Shown: piece by piece, positions 17,126-26,036 of the stretch
How positions within the stretch are numbered: position 1 is the stretch's first letter
Layout: each line of letters starts with the position of its first letter
Assembly: GCA_034435055.1 (NCBI GenBank)
Contig: DAOTXS010000048.1
Location: 1-64,000 of the forward strand
From: DAOTXS01 sp034435055
Lineage (GTDB): Bacteria > Chloroflexota > Anaerolineae > UBA4142
DNA: 64,000 bases
Direction: 5' to 3'
The notes under the pieces: model-generated
The model's database searches: none
What the model saw: the letters and a program-made list of their open reading frames with translations, nothing else
What the model was told of the DNA's origin: nothing
Translations under genes and position numbers: made by a program

Positions 17126-18214
17126 TCATCGTTTCATCACCGGAATGTTTGCGCCGGCAATCAATTCGCCTTGCACGGCATTCGCATTCAGTACGCTCAC
17201 TTGCGCCGCAACTTGTTGCGCGATACTTTGAAACGCTTTGGCATACTCCGAGTCCGGCTGAACGGCGGTTACTGGTTTGCCGCTATCGCCACCGACGCGG
17301 ATCGCCACATCGAGCGGAATCTCGCCGAGGAACGGCACGCCAAATTCGCCCGCCATTTGCTTTGCGCCGCCGTGCGCGAAAATATCGGTGCGTTCGTTGC
17401 AATGCGGGCAGAGAAAGTACGACATATTTTCGACGACGCCAAGCACCGGTACTTCGAGCTTGCGAAACATCGTGATGCCTTTGACGACATCGGCGAGCGC
17501 AACGTCTTGCGGCGTCGCAACGACGACCCCACCGGTCAACGGCACCGATTGCGTGAGCGAAATCTGCACGTCGCCGGTGCCGGGCGGCAAATCGATCACG
17601 AGATAATCAAGATCGCCCCAATCGACATCGGTGAGAAATTGGCGCACCGCGCTGTGCAACATCGGGCCGCGCCAGATGACGGCTTGCTCCGGCGGAACGA
17701 GGAAACCCATTGACATCAATTTCACGCCGTACGCTTCGAGCGGAAGGATTTTTTCATTGCGCGAACGTGGCTGTTCATTCACGCCCATCATAATTGGAAT
17801 GTTGGGTCCGTAAATGTCCGCGTCCATCAAGCCGACCTTGGCGCCCATTTGCGCGAGCGCGACGGCAAGATTGACCGACACGGTCGTTTTGCCAACGCCA
17901 CCTTTGCCGGACGCCACGGCAATCGTCGATTTCACCGGGATATTCAATTTGCCGGTGATACGCGCATCGCTTGGCACATTCGCATCCCATTTAATTGTGA
18001 TTTGTTTTGCGCCCACTTTGGCGACGGCGGCTTTGGCTTCCGCTTCGATCTGATTCCGCAAGGGACAGGCCGGCGTCGTGAGAACAATCGTAAAATTGAC
18101 CGCGTCATTTTGAATCTTGATATCGCGCACCATCTTGAGCGTTACCAGATCGCGATGCAGTTCCGGTTCTTGGACTTGACTGAGTGCGTTGAGGACTTGT
18201 TGTTCGGTTATCAT
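17126..18214 (-). CDS. mrp: Mrp/ApbC-type Fe-S cluster carrier ATPase
   Basis: 362 residues. N-terminal MIP18/DUF59 domain (1-78, with Cys50 in TTPACPL), then a P-loop ATPase with deviant Walker A SGKGGVGKT (102-110). The CPHC pair (Cys269, Cys272) bridges two subunits through a [4Fe-4S] cluster in known family members. It delivers Fe-S clusters to apo-enzymes. It lies 84 bp after a 2-oxoacid:ferredoxin oxidoreductase gene on the same strand, and that oxidoreductase is itself a possible Fe-S client. The gap carries GGTTTCAAGGTTCAAGG-type repeats and no clear promoter, so co-transcription is plausible. Confidence 0.93.
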   Translation of the reverse strand: MITEQQVLNALSQVQEPELHRDLVTLKMVRDIKIQNDAVNFTIVLTTPACPLRNQIEAEAKAAVAKVGAKQITIKWDANVPSDARITGKLNIPVKSTIAVASGKGGVGKTTVSVNLAVALAQMGAKVGLMDADIYGPNIPIMMGVNEQPRSRNEKILPLEAYGVKLMSMGFLVPPEQAVIWRGPMLHSAVRQFLTDVDWGDLDYLVIDLPPGTGDVQISLTQSVPLTGGVVVATPQDVALADVVKGITMFRKLEVPVLGVVENMSYFLCPHCNERTDIFAHGGAKQMAGEFGVPFLGEIPLDVAIRVGGDSGKPVTAVQPDSEYAKAFQSIAQQVAAQVSVLNANAVQGELIAGANIPVMKR

Positions 18215-18298
18215 TCAATCTCCGAGTTTAAGGTTTCACGGTTCAAGGTTTCAAGTCGAGGATTTAACTTTGAACTTGGAACTTTAACCTGAAACTTT

Positions 18299-19204
18299 TT
18301 ACATGAACGCCGCTCTAAACTCATCCCAGGTTGCCTTGCTGTATCCCCCCGGTTTTTGTTTTACCAACGGCATCTCCGCAATTGCCTTGACCTGTTCCTC
18401 GTACGTCGGACGGTCGTCCACGTACAACACACCCAGCGGAATCCGGTCGCCCCACTCGTGCGCTTTGGACATCGCCGCGTTGTAATCGCGCGGATTGTAA
18501 TTCGCGTCGTCGTCCAACTTGTACACGCGCGGGCGGTACCATTCGACCGTGTTGACCAAATTGTAAATCACGCACGATTGTAAGACATCGACGAGCGCGA
18601 ATCCTTTATGGGCGATGGCTTTGGCGAAAACTTGCGCCATATGTTTCGGGTCGCCGGAAAAAGTGCGCGCCACGAACGTTGCGCCGCCGGCAATCGCCAT
18701 CACGACCGGATTGAATTCGATTTCCACTGCGCCGTCTGGCGTGGTAGAGGAAATCCAACCTTTGGTGCTGGTGGGCGAGTACTGACCTTTGGTCAGCGCG
18801 TAAACTTTGTTATCTTCCACGATCATCGTCATATCGGAATTGCGGCGCATTGCGTGCACAAAATGTCCTGCGCCAATCCCGTACCCGTCGCCGTCGCCGA
18901 TGGTCGCGATCACGTGCAACTGGTGATTCGCCAGTTTGACGCCTTGCGCAACCGGCAGCGAGCGACCATGTAAACCCAGATAGCCGTTTGCCTTGAGATA
19001 GTCCGGCAATTTGGAACCACAACCGATCCCACTGACGAAAAATGCTTCGTGCGGCGGAATCTTTAATTGCGCAAGGGCTTGCTTGACGGCGTTGATGATG
19101 CCAAAATCGCCGCACCCCGGACACCATGTAATCTCGCGTTCGCCTTCGTACGTTTTCGGCGTGAGAACAAAGTTGGGCATTGTTTTGACATTTGGATCTA
19201 ACAT
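18299..19204 (-). CDS. korB: 2-oxoacid:ferredoxin oxidoreductase beta subunit
   Basis: Thiamine-diphosphate-binding subunit that oxidatively decarboxylates a 2-oxoacid to acyl-CoA and reduces ferredoxin. 301 residues. N-terminal CPGCGDFG near residue 28 and GCGSK near 61 carry conserved cysteines that bind a [4Fe-4S] cluster, and GDGDGYGIGAGHF near 103 is the ThDP/Mg motif. It pairs with the alpha gene 66 bp upstream. The pairing of a 300-residue beta with a fused gamma-alpha chain is typical of two-subunit KOR/OFOR enzymes. 2-Oxoglutarate is the likely substrate, but pyruvate or other 2-oxoacids cannot be excluded. Confidence 0.92.
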   Translation of the reverse strand: MLDPNVKTMPNFVLTPKTYEGEREITWCPGCGDFGIINAVKQALAQLKIPPHEAFFVSGIGCGSKLPDYLKANGYLGLHGRSLPVAQGVKLANHQLHVIATIGDGDGYGIGAGHFVHAMRRNSDMTMIVEDNKVYALTKGQYSPTSTKGWISSTTPDGAVEIEFNPVVMAIAGGATFVARTFSGDPKHMAQVFAKAIAHKGFALVDVLQSCVIYNLVNTVEWYRPRVYKLDDDANYNPRDYNAAMSKAHEWGDRIPLGVLYVDDRPTYEEQVKAIAEMPLVKQKPGGYSKATWDEFRAAFM

Positions 19205-19270
19205 TTTGAAATCTCCTATTTTCTGACGGAGGACGAGGACGGAAAATCAATCATCCGTCATCCGTCGCAT

Positions 19271-21172
19271 TTACGCTTTCACTTTACGGCGCACAACTTT
19301 TTTCGCAACTTGTTTGCGCGCCCCGTGACCGTTGCGTCTGTTCGATTTTGCTTTCAAGCCGGCTCGCGGCTTGACCAAGCGAAGCGTTGCGCGTTTGAGC
19401 CGGCTTTTCACCACGTTTGCGATTTCCGCGCCGGTGAACGGACGACCATCGTACTTTAAAATCTTGTCGTCGACCGCGCGCCCGGTGTACGTTCGCACGA
19501 CTTGGGCAAGTTGTGCCGTATAATTTCCTTCCACGTCGATCAAGTACTGCGCTTTGGACAATTCTTTTTCCAAACGCACTTGATCAAGCGGATAAATATC
19601 GATGAAATGCAGTGCGTTGGCTTTGACGCCGGCGGCGTTCAAAATATCAACGGCTTCGCGGATCGCGTAGCGCGTGGCGCCCCAGCCCATCAGCGTCACG
19701 GCAGCGTTTTTCGGTCCGTACCATTCCGGCATCCGCAGTTCTTTTTTCATCGTTTCGATTTTGCGCATCCGCTTTTCGTGTTGCACGATCCGATTTGCCG
19801 GGTCTTCATCTTCGATGCGACCGGACTCGGTATGCTCATCACTCGTCGAAGTGTACACGGCGTTGGGATGACCCGGAATCGCGCGCGGCGAAATGCCATC
19901 TTCGGTGAGCGCGTAGCGTTTGTATTCACCCGGTTGCAGTCGGTCGAGTTCAGCATCGGTCAGCAATTTGCCGCGATCCACCACAAAATCTTCGAACGGC
20001 ATTTCTTCGACACCGACAGAACGCGACGCGAACGCTTGATAACCTTCGGTGAGGATCAAAACAGGGCATTGATATTTTTCGGCGAGATTGAACGCGCGCG
20101 CGGTGTCGGCGTAACACGATTCGACGCCGCCGGGCGCAATGACGATGCGCGGAAATTCATCCTGGGAAGCGTGCAAGAGAAAAAGCAAATCGCCTTGCCC
20201 GGTCCGCGTCGGCATTCCGGTCGATGGACCCGGGCGTTGCGAATCGACGACGACGAGCGGCGTTTCGGTCATCCCCGCCATTCCGAGCGCTTCGACCATC
20301 AACGAGAATCCGCCGCCCGAGGTGGCGGTCATCGCGCGGACGCCGGCTTGCGCCGCGCCGATTGCGTACAAAATCGCCGCGAGTTCGTCTTCGGTTTGTT
20401 TCGTAACGAGGTTGAACCGTTTCGATTGCGCGGTCATAAATTCGATGATCGTCGTTGCCGGGGTCATCGGGTACGCGCTGATGAATTTGCACCCGGCGGC
20501 AATCGCACCCAGACCAATCGATTGATTGCCGTTGAGGATCATTCGATTGACCGGGTTTTCTGTCGGCGCGAGTTTCCATTGGAACTGCGCGGCGTACTGG
20601 CTCGCTTCGTCGAATGCCCAACGCGCAATCGCGAGATTGGCTTCCGCAATCGCGGAACCTTTTTTCTTGCCGAAATTTTGCGTGATGATTTCGCCGATGC
20701 GCTCGAAGGGAAATTCGGTGATCGCCGCCGTCACGCCGAGTGCGGCAGTGTTGAGCATCAGTTTCGCTTTTTTGGGATCCATCCCGGCGGGTCGTCCGAT
20801 TTCCAACGCTTTCGCCTCAAACGGAAACGCGAACGATTGAACGCGTTTTTCAGCGAGGCGCGCACCATCAACTTTAAGCGACGCATCGTGGATGATCGCG
20901 CCGCCCGGCGCAATTTCGTCGATGTGTTGATCCGCGGCTTGTTGATTGAACGCCAGCACAAGCGCCACCGAATTATCCGGCGCGTACACCGGCTTGTCGC
21001 TGATGCGGAGTTGCGAAAAATTATAGCCGCCGCGAATGCGGCTCATAAAATCCTGATTGACGAAGACGTGCAACCCGGCGCGGACGAGCGCGCGCGCAAA
21101 CCCGGCACCGCTGGTGTCCATGCCTTGCCCGGCTTCGCCGCCGATCTTGATGGTCATGTTGTTTTTGATCAC
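19271..21172 (-). CDS. korA: 2-oxoacid:ferredoxin oxidoreductase, fused gamma-alpha subunit
   Basis: 633 residues. The gamma domain (1-190) begins with KIGGEAGQGMDTSG, and the alpha domain (from about 215) holds NGNQSIGLGAIAAGCKFISAYPMTP and the substrate-loop TSGGGFSLM. The C-terminal 30 residues are a Lys/Arg-rich tail unlike the family norm. I place the start at GTG 21172 because GAGGAG lies 6 nt upstream; an ATG five codons later is the alternative. It works with KorB to run, or reverse, a ferredoxin-linked TCA step. The gene is divergent from glyA across a palindrome-rich promoter region. Confidence 0.92.
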   Translation of the reverse strand: MIKNNMTIKIGGEAGQGMDTSGAGFARALVRAGLHVFVNQDFMSRIRGGYNFSQLRISDKPVYAPDNSVALVLAFNQQAADQHIDEIAPGGAIIHDASLKVDGARLAEKRVQSFAFPFEAKALEIGRPAGMDPKKAKLMLNTAALGVTAAITEFPFERIGEIITQNFGKKKGSAIAEANLAIARWAFDEASQYAAQFQWKLAPTENPVNRMILNGNQSIGLGAIAAGCKFISAYPMTPATTIIEFMTAQSKRFNLVTKQTEDELAAILYAIGAAQAGVRAMTATSGGGFSLMVEALGMAGMTETPLVVVDSQRPGPSTGMPTRTGQGDLLFLLHASQDEFPRIVIAPGGVESCYADTARAFNLAEKYQCPVLILTEGYQAFASRSVGVEEMPFEDFVVDRGKLLTDAELDRLQPGEYKRYALTEDGISPRAIPGHPNAVYTSTSDEHTESGRIEDEDPANRIVQHEKRMRKIETMKKELRMPEWYGPKNAAVTLMGWGATRYAIREAVDILNAAGVKANALHFIDIYPLDQVRLEKELSKAQYLIDVEGNYTAQLAQVVRTYTGRAVDDKILKYDGRPFTGAEIANVVKSRLKRATLRLVKPRAGLKAKSNRRNGHGARKQVAKKVVRRKVKA

Positions 21173-21217
21173 GTTTATCTCCTCTAGAATATGCAAACGC
21201 TAAAACCCGGCGTACAA

Positions 21218-21295
21218 ATAATCGTTGCGTAAGAGCATCGTTAAAAAGACAGACGCCGACCCGGGTCGTTGTCGGCGCTGACGCGCAACGATTAT
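21218..21295. repeat. Inverted repeat with GC-rich core in the korA leader
   Basis: Perfect 12-bp arms ATAATCGTTGCG (21218-21229) and CGCAACGATTAT (21284-21295) enclose a second hairpin CGCCGAC/GTCGGCG (21254-21260, 21271-21277) that is followed by a T-run on the minus strand. The outer right arm includes the korA -10 box. Confidence 0.75.
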
Positions 21296-21296
21296 A
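21291..21296 (-). promoter_or_regulatory. Extended -10 promoter of korA
   Basis: Minus strand TGCTATAAT (extended -10) with no good -35. Predicted start near 21284, about 110 nt before the korA start. Confidence 0.6.
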
Positions 21297-21311
21297 GCAC
21301 AAGTCGATGCG

Positions 21312-21325
21312 TTGCGCTAGCGCAA
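21312..21325. promoter_or_regulatory. Candidate operator palindrome between korA and glyA
   Basis: Perfect 14-bp palindrome TTGCGCTAGCGCAA. It covers the -35 zone of the korA promoter and ends 6 bp before the glyA -35. Confidence 0.6.
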
Positions 21326-21331
21326 ATTGAT

Positions 21332-21360
21332 TTGTGCAAAGTTTGGGGCTATGCTATACT
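21332..21360 (+). promoter_or_regulatory. Promoter of glyA
   Basis: TTGTGC (21332-21337), 17-bp spacer, TATACT (21355-21360). An AAGGAG ribosome site precedes the ATG at 21402. Confidence 0.7.
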
Positions 21361-21401
21361 GATCTGTGCGGTTAGAAAAATAAGTAGAAAGGAGTTGTGG
21401 G

Positions 21402-22670
21402 ATGGTTGCAATGATGCAAACATCGTTTGTAACGATTCAGGAAATCGATCCGGAAATTGCAGCGGTGATCGAACGCGAGCGGCGGCGGCAAAAAGAGGGA
21501 CTCGAAATGATCGCGTCCGAAAATTATGCCAGCCGCGCGGTGTTGGAAGCCGTCGGTTCGGTGTTGACGAACAAGTACGCGGAAGGATACCCGGCAAAAC
21601 GCTATTACAGCGGCTGTGAATTTGTCGATCAGTCGGAAACATTAGCCATCACGCGCGCGAAAAAACTGTTCGGCGCGCAACACGCGAACGTGCAACCCCA
21701 TTCCGGCTCGCAGGCAAATCTCGGCGCGTACAACGCGATCATTCAACCCGGCGATACGGTGATGGCAATGTCGCTTGCGCAAGGCGGACATCTTACACAC
21801 GGCGCGCCGGTCAACTGGTCCGGCCAACTGTACAAATTCATCGGGTACGGCGTGAGCCAAGAAACCGAAATGCTCGATTACGAAGAGTTGAGGCATCTTG
21901 CGGAACAACATCGACCCAAGTTGATTGTCGCCGGGGCAACCGCGTACCCGCGCCAGATCGATTTTGCCCGGATGCGCGAAATTGCCAACGCGGTCGGCGC
22001 GCGATTTATGGTCGATATGGCGCATATCGCCGGGCTGGTTGCAGCACACGTGCATCCTGACCCCGTGCCGGTCGCTGACATTGTGACGACGACGACGCAC
22101 AAGACGTTGCGCGGTCCGCGCGGCGGAATGATTTTATCGACCGCCGAGTTTGCGAAAGCCGTCGATAAAGCCATCTTTCCGGGTTCGCAAGGCGGTCCGC
22201 TCGAACACGTCATCGCCGGGAAAGCGGTGGCGTTTCAAGAAGCGTTGCAACCGTCGTTCGTCGATTATCAAAAACAAGTTATCGCAAATGCGCGCGCACT
22301 CAGCGATCAGTTGCAAGCGCGCGGCGTGCGCGTGGTGTCCGGCGGGACGGACAATCATTTGCTCTTGGTGGATTTGAGCCGGCAAAAAGTAACCGGCAAA
22401 GACGCGGCAGATAAATTGCACGAGGTTGGGATCACGGTCAACAAAAATCTCATCCCGTTCGATCCGCTTGCCGCGACGGTAACGAGCGGTGTGCGCATCG
22501 GCACGCCGGCGTTGACGACGCGGGGAATGAAGGAGAATGATTTGCGGCAAATTGGTGATTGGATTGCGGATGTGATTACGCACATGGACGATGCCGCGCT
22601 GCACGAGCGCGTACATCGCGCGGTGGTCAAGTTTGCGTCGCAATTCCCGGTGCCGGGAATCGATGCGTAA
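21402..22670 (+). CDS. glyA: Serine hydroxymethyltransferase
   Basis: PLP enzyme that converts serine plus tetrahydrofolate to glycine plus 5,10-methylene-THF, the main source of one-carbon units. 422 residues, the usual length. Visible motifs are MIASENYAS near residue 36, YAEGYPAKRYYSG near 64, and the PLP-lysine loop TTTTHKTLRGPRGG near 232. AAAGGAG stands 7-10 nt before the ATG. It is monocistronic and meets a two-component operon at a shared terminator. Confidence 0.98.
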   Translation: MVAMMQTSFVTIQEIDPEIAAVIERERRRQKEGLEMIASENYASRAVLEAVGSVLTNKYAEGYPAKRYYSGCEFVDQSETLAITRAKKLFGAQHANVQPHSGSQANLGAYNAIIQPGDTVMAMSLAQGGHLTHGAPVNWSGQLYKFIGYGVSQETEMLDYEELRHLAEQHRPKLIVAGATAYPRQIDFARMREIANAVGARFMVDMAHIAGLVAAHVHPDPVPVADIVTTTTHKTLRGPRGGMILSTAEFAKAVDKAIFPGSQGGPLEHVIAGKAVAFQEALQPSFVDYQKQVIANARALSDQLQARGVRVVSGGTDNHLLLVDLSRQKVTGKDAADKLHEVGITVNKNLIPFDPLAATVTSGVRIGTPALTTRGMKENDLRQIGDWIADVITHMDDAALHERVHRAVVKFASQFPVPGIDA

Positions 22671-22714
22671 CTAACGACCGCCGTCGGTCATCGCAATAGC
22701 TTTCTGTAAAAACG

Positions 22715-22742
22715 AGCCGCCCGGAAAAAGTTCCGGGCGGCT
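22715..22742. terminator. Bidirectional terminator between glyA and the response regulator
   Basis: 12-bp perfect stem AGCCGCCCGGAA-N4-TTCCGGGCGGCT. The minus strand ends in CGTTTTTAC. Confidence 0.88.
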
Positions 22743-22750
22743 TGCCAATT

Positions 22751-23446
22751 TTATTTATGCGTTTCAAAGCGATAGCCAATGTCGCGCTCGGTGTGAATGT
22801 AACGCGGGCGGAACGCCGAGTCGAACAACTTTTTTCGCAATTTTGAGATGAACACTTTGAGATAATCGATTTCGTTTTCAAATCCTTCCCCCCACACGTG
22901 CAAGAGGAGCGTTTGGCGCGGCACGACCCGGTTTGCATTACGCACCAGATATTCGAACAGTTGCCACTCTTTGAGCGTCAGATCGACTTTGACGTCACCC
23001 ACGCGAACTTGATGTGCGTCAAAATCGATGAACAAGCGCCCGTCGTCATACAAATTCCGGCGCTGATCGTGCGCGGGTGAGTACCGGCGCAAGACGGCGC
23101 GGATGCGCGCGACCAATTCGGCGTTGTTGAAGGGTTTGGTAATATAATCGTCCGCGCCTTCCAACAGACGCGCCACTTTTTCCTTTTCCATCGACAACGC
23201 GGTGAGCATGATGATCGGCACCGCCGAGACCTCGCGCAATTGTTGGCACACTTCGCGCCCGTCTTTGTTGGGCATCATAATGTCGAGCAAAACCAAATCG
23301 GGATGGCGCGCATAAGCCATGCGCAAACATTCCGCGCCATCGGCGGCTTGAATGACGTTAAAGCCATCTTCTTGAAGCACCGCGGTGATCACCTGCCGCA
23401 AAGAGGGATCATCGTCCGCGATCAGCACGGTTGGCGTTTGGCTCAT
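22751..23446 (-). CDS. OmpR/PhoB-family response regulator
   Basis: 231 residues: receiver domain (ADDDPSLRQV; phospho-acceptor Asp in LVLLDIMMPNKDG; switch Lys in YITKPFN) and a C-terminal winged helix (about 135-230, LKEWQLFEYLV and RYIHTERDIGYRF). The start overlaps the stop of the kinase gene as ATGA, so it is translated with its cognate kinase. The overall pattern resembles KdpE-like regulators, but no Kdp genes are present. Target genes are unknown. Confidence 0.95.
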   Translation of the reverse strand: MSQTPTVLIADDDPSLRQVITAVLQEDGFNVIQAADGAECLRMAYARHPDLVLLDIMMPNKDGREVCQQLREVSAVPIIMLTALSMEKEKVARLLEGADDYITKPFNNAELVARIRAVLRRYSPAHDQRRNLYDDGRLFIDFDAHQVRVGDVKVDLTLKEWQLFEYLVRNANRVVPRQTLLLHVWGEGFENEIDYLKVFISKLRKKLFDSAFRPRYIHTERDIGYRFETHK

Positions 23447-25920
23447 CGATACCTCCGCAAGGTAAAGTGAAAGTTCGCGCCGTGATTCAATTTGCTATCG
23501 AGCCAGATCGTGCCGCCCATTTCGATGACGCTGCGTTTGGCGATGGCAAGTCCGAGGCCGTGTCCGTACACGCGCCGGCTGGTTGGACGAGCGGAACGAT
23601 AAAAGGGTTCGAAGATTTTTTCGCGGTCTTCGTACGCAACGCCCGGACCTTGATCTTGCACCGAAACTTGAATGAGATTGTCCGGCAGTGGTTTGATTGT
23701 AATGGTGATGCGTGTGCCGGGCGGCGCGTAGCTAATCGCATTGTCGAGCAGGTTGCGCAGAATATTTTCAACGCGCTCCAAATCTGCCAACGCAATCAAG
23801 TGGCGTTTGGACGCACGGACATGAAATCGATGTTTGTGTTGATCGGTGCGGAATTTGCGCACCAACGCGCGGACCACAGAAATAATCGCCAAAGGTTCCA
23901 TTTGCAACGGACGCTGCGATTTGGTAACGGCTTCCAGATCGAGGAATTGATCGGCAAACCGTTTGAGGCGTTCGCCGTCGCTTTTGAGAATGCCCCACAT
24001 TTCGGCGCGGCGCGCTTCGGACAGGTTGGGACGTTCGAGCAACTGCATCGCGCTCAACACCGCCGTGAGCGGCGAACGCAGTTGATGCGCAACTTGTTTC
24101 AAAAACTCTTCACGCTCGAGTTCTGCCTCCTGTTCGTGTGACAAATCGAAGAACGCGCCAACCGCGCCGGTTACTTTGCCTTGATCATCCAACAACGGCG
24201 CGACGGCTTTGGCAATCGGGATCACTCGACCATCGCGGGTGCGTAACGATTGCCCGTCGTGGACGTAGCGCGTCTCTTTATGTTTGAGCGCGACATTGAT
24301 CAATGATTCAGCCGGCGGATTTTTCGACGGATCGCTGAAAAGATCCTGCCAACATTGGTTTTGCACTTCGTTCGCCAGCCAACCGGTGATGCGTTCCGCC
24401 GCGCGATTGAACATCACGATCCGGCCATCAGCATCGGTGGCGAAGAGTCCGCTCAACCCGCTATCAAAGATCGCCTGAATCTTGCGCTGTTCGCTCACGA
24501 CTTTTTGGAATAATTGCGCATTATCGATGGCGCCAGCCACTTGATTGGCGATGGTTTGAACTAATTCGATCTCGTGATTCGTCCAATGGTGCGGTTCCAC
24601 GTACCCGATAGAAATGAAACCGATCAGTTGACCGCGCGCTGGCAATGGCATGACGCAATTACTGCGGATGCCAATGCTTTCCGCACGCGCGCGAAAAGCC
24701 GGCGACACGGGATTGATTTGCACATCATCCACGATGATGGGCGTTTGCATTTGATTATGCGATTCCATCAATTCTTCTGCCGGCACCTTGTCGCGAAAAA
24801 CTAATTTAGCGTGATAACGGCTGGCAACTAATCGATGTGAATTTCCCTCCAGCATCCGCAGGTTGGCAAAGTCGGTGGGGATCAATTTCATCGTCCAATC
24901 GATAGCGATTTGGGCAAGTTCGATCGGGTCGAGACTGGCGGCGCACGCCGCGCTCAATTTCGCCAAGCCATCCAGCTCTTCTACCCGCTTTTGCATTTCC
25001 TTGTACAGCTTGGCGTTTTCATACGCCTTGCCAATTTGCCTGCCGATGTTGAGCAGTAAATCGACGTCCGATCTTTCGTACTGCGTCTTGATCTTACTGC
25101 CCGCGCCAAGTATGCCGATGGATTTTTCACCCACCAGAATCGGCGCGATGATCAAAGCGTGATACCCCTCACTGCGCGGACCTGCCAGCCCGCTACCCGG
25201 GTATGCCGTTGCATCATCGAGCGCAAGGGTCATACCTTCAGCAATGGAACGTGTCAGTTGATCGTCCAAACCCAGATGCCCCATTTCGACGATCAGTTTT
25301 TCGCTCATTCCGCGCTGTGCGACGATATTAAGAAATTGCCGCGACTCGTCTACAAAATAAATGGCGGCAGTTTCCATCCCGGTGATCGAAACAATCTGCG
25401 CACAGACCTGATCGAGCGCAGCGTTGAGTTCCAGCGGATTGCTGAGAATTTCTGCGATGGCATTGAGCGCCGACAATTCTTCGTTGCGTTGATTGAGCGT
25501 ATCGAGCGTACGCTGTTGCTCGGTTACGTCGCGTAGGATCGCTCGAAAATAATTACTCGTCCCATCTTGTCCATACATCAGATGCGTCGTGATGATCGCG
25601 GTTCGGATTTCTCCCATCCCCGTAATGTACTTGGCGGCAGAATTGACAGTAAAACCTTTTTCTATCAACTCGCGCCGCCGCACCGCGCGCGTTTCTTTAT
25701 CGCACGCAAGCAAATCGTCCACGCGCATACTCAGCAGAGTTGTGCGGTCATAACCCAAAAGCCGGCACGCCGCGTCGTTCACATAGCGGATGCGACCATT
25801 AACTTCGCCGGCGATGAACGCATCGGGATTGTCTTCGATAAAGGGATGCCAATTCGCGATGAAACTTTCCGGCGATTCGATGCGCGCCTCGATTCGAGTT
25901 TGCTGATTCGGCTCGTCCAC
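23443..25920 (-). CDS. PAS/GAF hybrid sensor histidine kinase
   Basis: 825 residues from GTG 25920 (GGAG 5 nt upstream). Domains in order: PAS (about 20-140), GAF (about 165-310), GAF (about 325-480), PAS (about 495-610), HisKA with phospho-His in QVAHQLRSPL (near 630), and HATPase with N-box LRNLLDNAISYA and G1 QDQGPGV. No transmembrane segment is seen, so it is a soluble sensor, probably of ligands, redox or light through its PAS/GAF modules. It forms an ATGA-overlapping pair with the downstream OmpR-type regulator. Confidence 0.94.
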   Translation of the reverse strand: MDEPNQQTRIEARIESPESFIANWHPFIEDNPDAFIAGEVNGRIRYVNDAACRLLGYDRTTLLSMRVDDLLACDKETRAVRRRELIEKGFTVNSAAKYITGMGEIRTAIITTHLMYGQDGTSNYFRAILRDVTEQQRTLDTLNQRNEELSALNAIAEILSNPLELNAALDQVCAQIVSITGMETAAIYFVDESRQFLNIVAQRGMSEKLIVEMGHLGLDDQLTRSIAEGMTLALDDATAYPGSGLAGPRSEGYHALIIAPILVGEKSIGILGAGSKIKTQYERSDVDLLLNIGRQIGKAYENAKLYKEMQKRVEELDGLAKLSAACAASLDPIELAQIAIDWTMKLIPTDFANLRMLEGNSHRLVASRYHAKLVFRDKVPAEELMESHNQMQTPIIVDDVQINPVSPAFRARAESIGIRSNCVMPLPARGQLIGFISIGYVEPHHWTNHEIELVQTIANQVAGAIDNAQLFQKVVSEQRKIQAIFDSGLSGLFATDADGRIVMFNRAAERITGWLANEVQNQCWQDLFSDPSKNPPAESLINVALKHKETRYVHDGQSLRTRDGRVIPIAKAVAPLLDDQGKVTGAVGAFFDLSHEQEAELEREEFLKQVAHQLRSPLTAVLSAMQLLERPNLSEARRAEMWGILKSDGERLKRFADQFLDLEAVTKSQRPLQMEPLAIISVVRALVRKFRTDQHKHRFHVRASKRHLIALADLERVENILRNLLDNAISYAPPGTRITITIKPLPDNLIQVSVQDQGPGVAYEDREKIFEPFYRSARPTSRRVYGHGLGLAIAKRSVIEMGGTIWLDSKLNHGANFHFTLRRYR

Positions 25921-25938
25921 CTTTACTCCGTTACTGTG

Positions 25939-25967
25939 ATTATAACGCGCTTTACGGGCAAGAGCAA
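25939..25967 (-). promoter_or_regulatory. Promoter of the kinase/regulator operon
   Basis: Minus strand TTGCTC (25962-25967), 17-bp spacer, TATAAT (25939-25944). It gives a leader of only about 12 nt. Confidence 0.72.
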
Positions 25968-26017
25968 AAAGCAAACCGGGCAATCGAAACGGCGGCGTGC
26001 GCTGTTCGATTGCCCGG
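25966..26017 (-). terminator. Terminator of the acyl-CoA operon
   Basis: 13-bp perfect stem CCGGGCAATCGAA/TTCGATTGCCCGG (25976-25988, 26005-26017), followed on the minus strand by TTTGCTTTTTG. It ends the operon that begins at the TetR gene. Confidence 0.87.
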
Positions 26018-26036
26018 CAAAGTTGCAAACGCGAAT

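Noticed and set aside
19502..21187. 561-residue open frame antisense to korA
   Set aside because: The opposite strand encodes a clear family member; the antisense frame is Arg/His-rich shadow coding caused by codon bias.
21218..21295. A riboswitch in the korA leader
   Set aside because: The outer 5' arm overlaps the -10 box, so it would not be transcribed from that promoter; only the inner hairpin is in the RNA.
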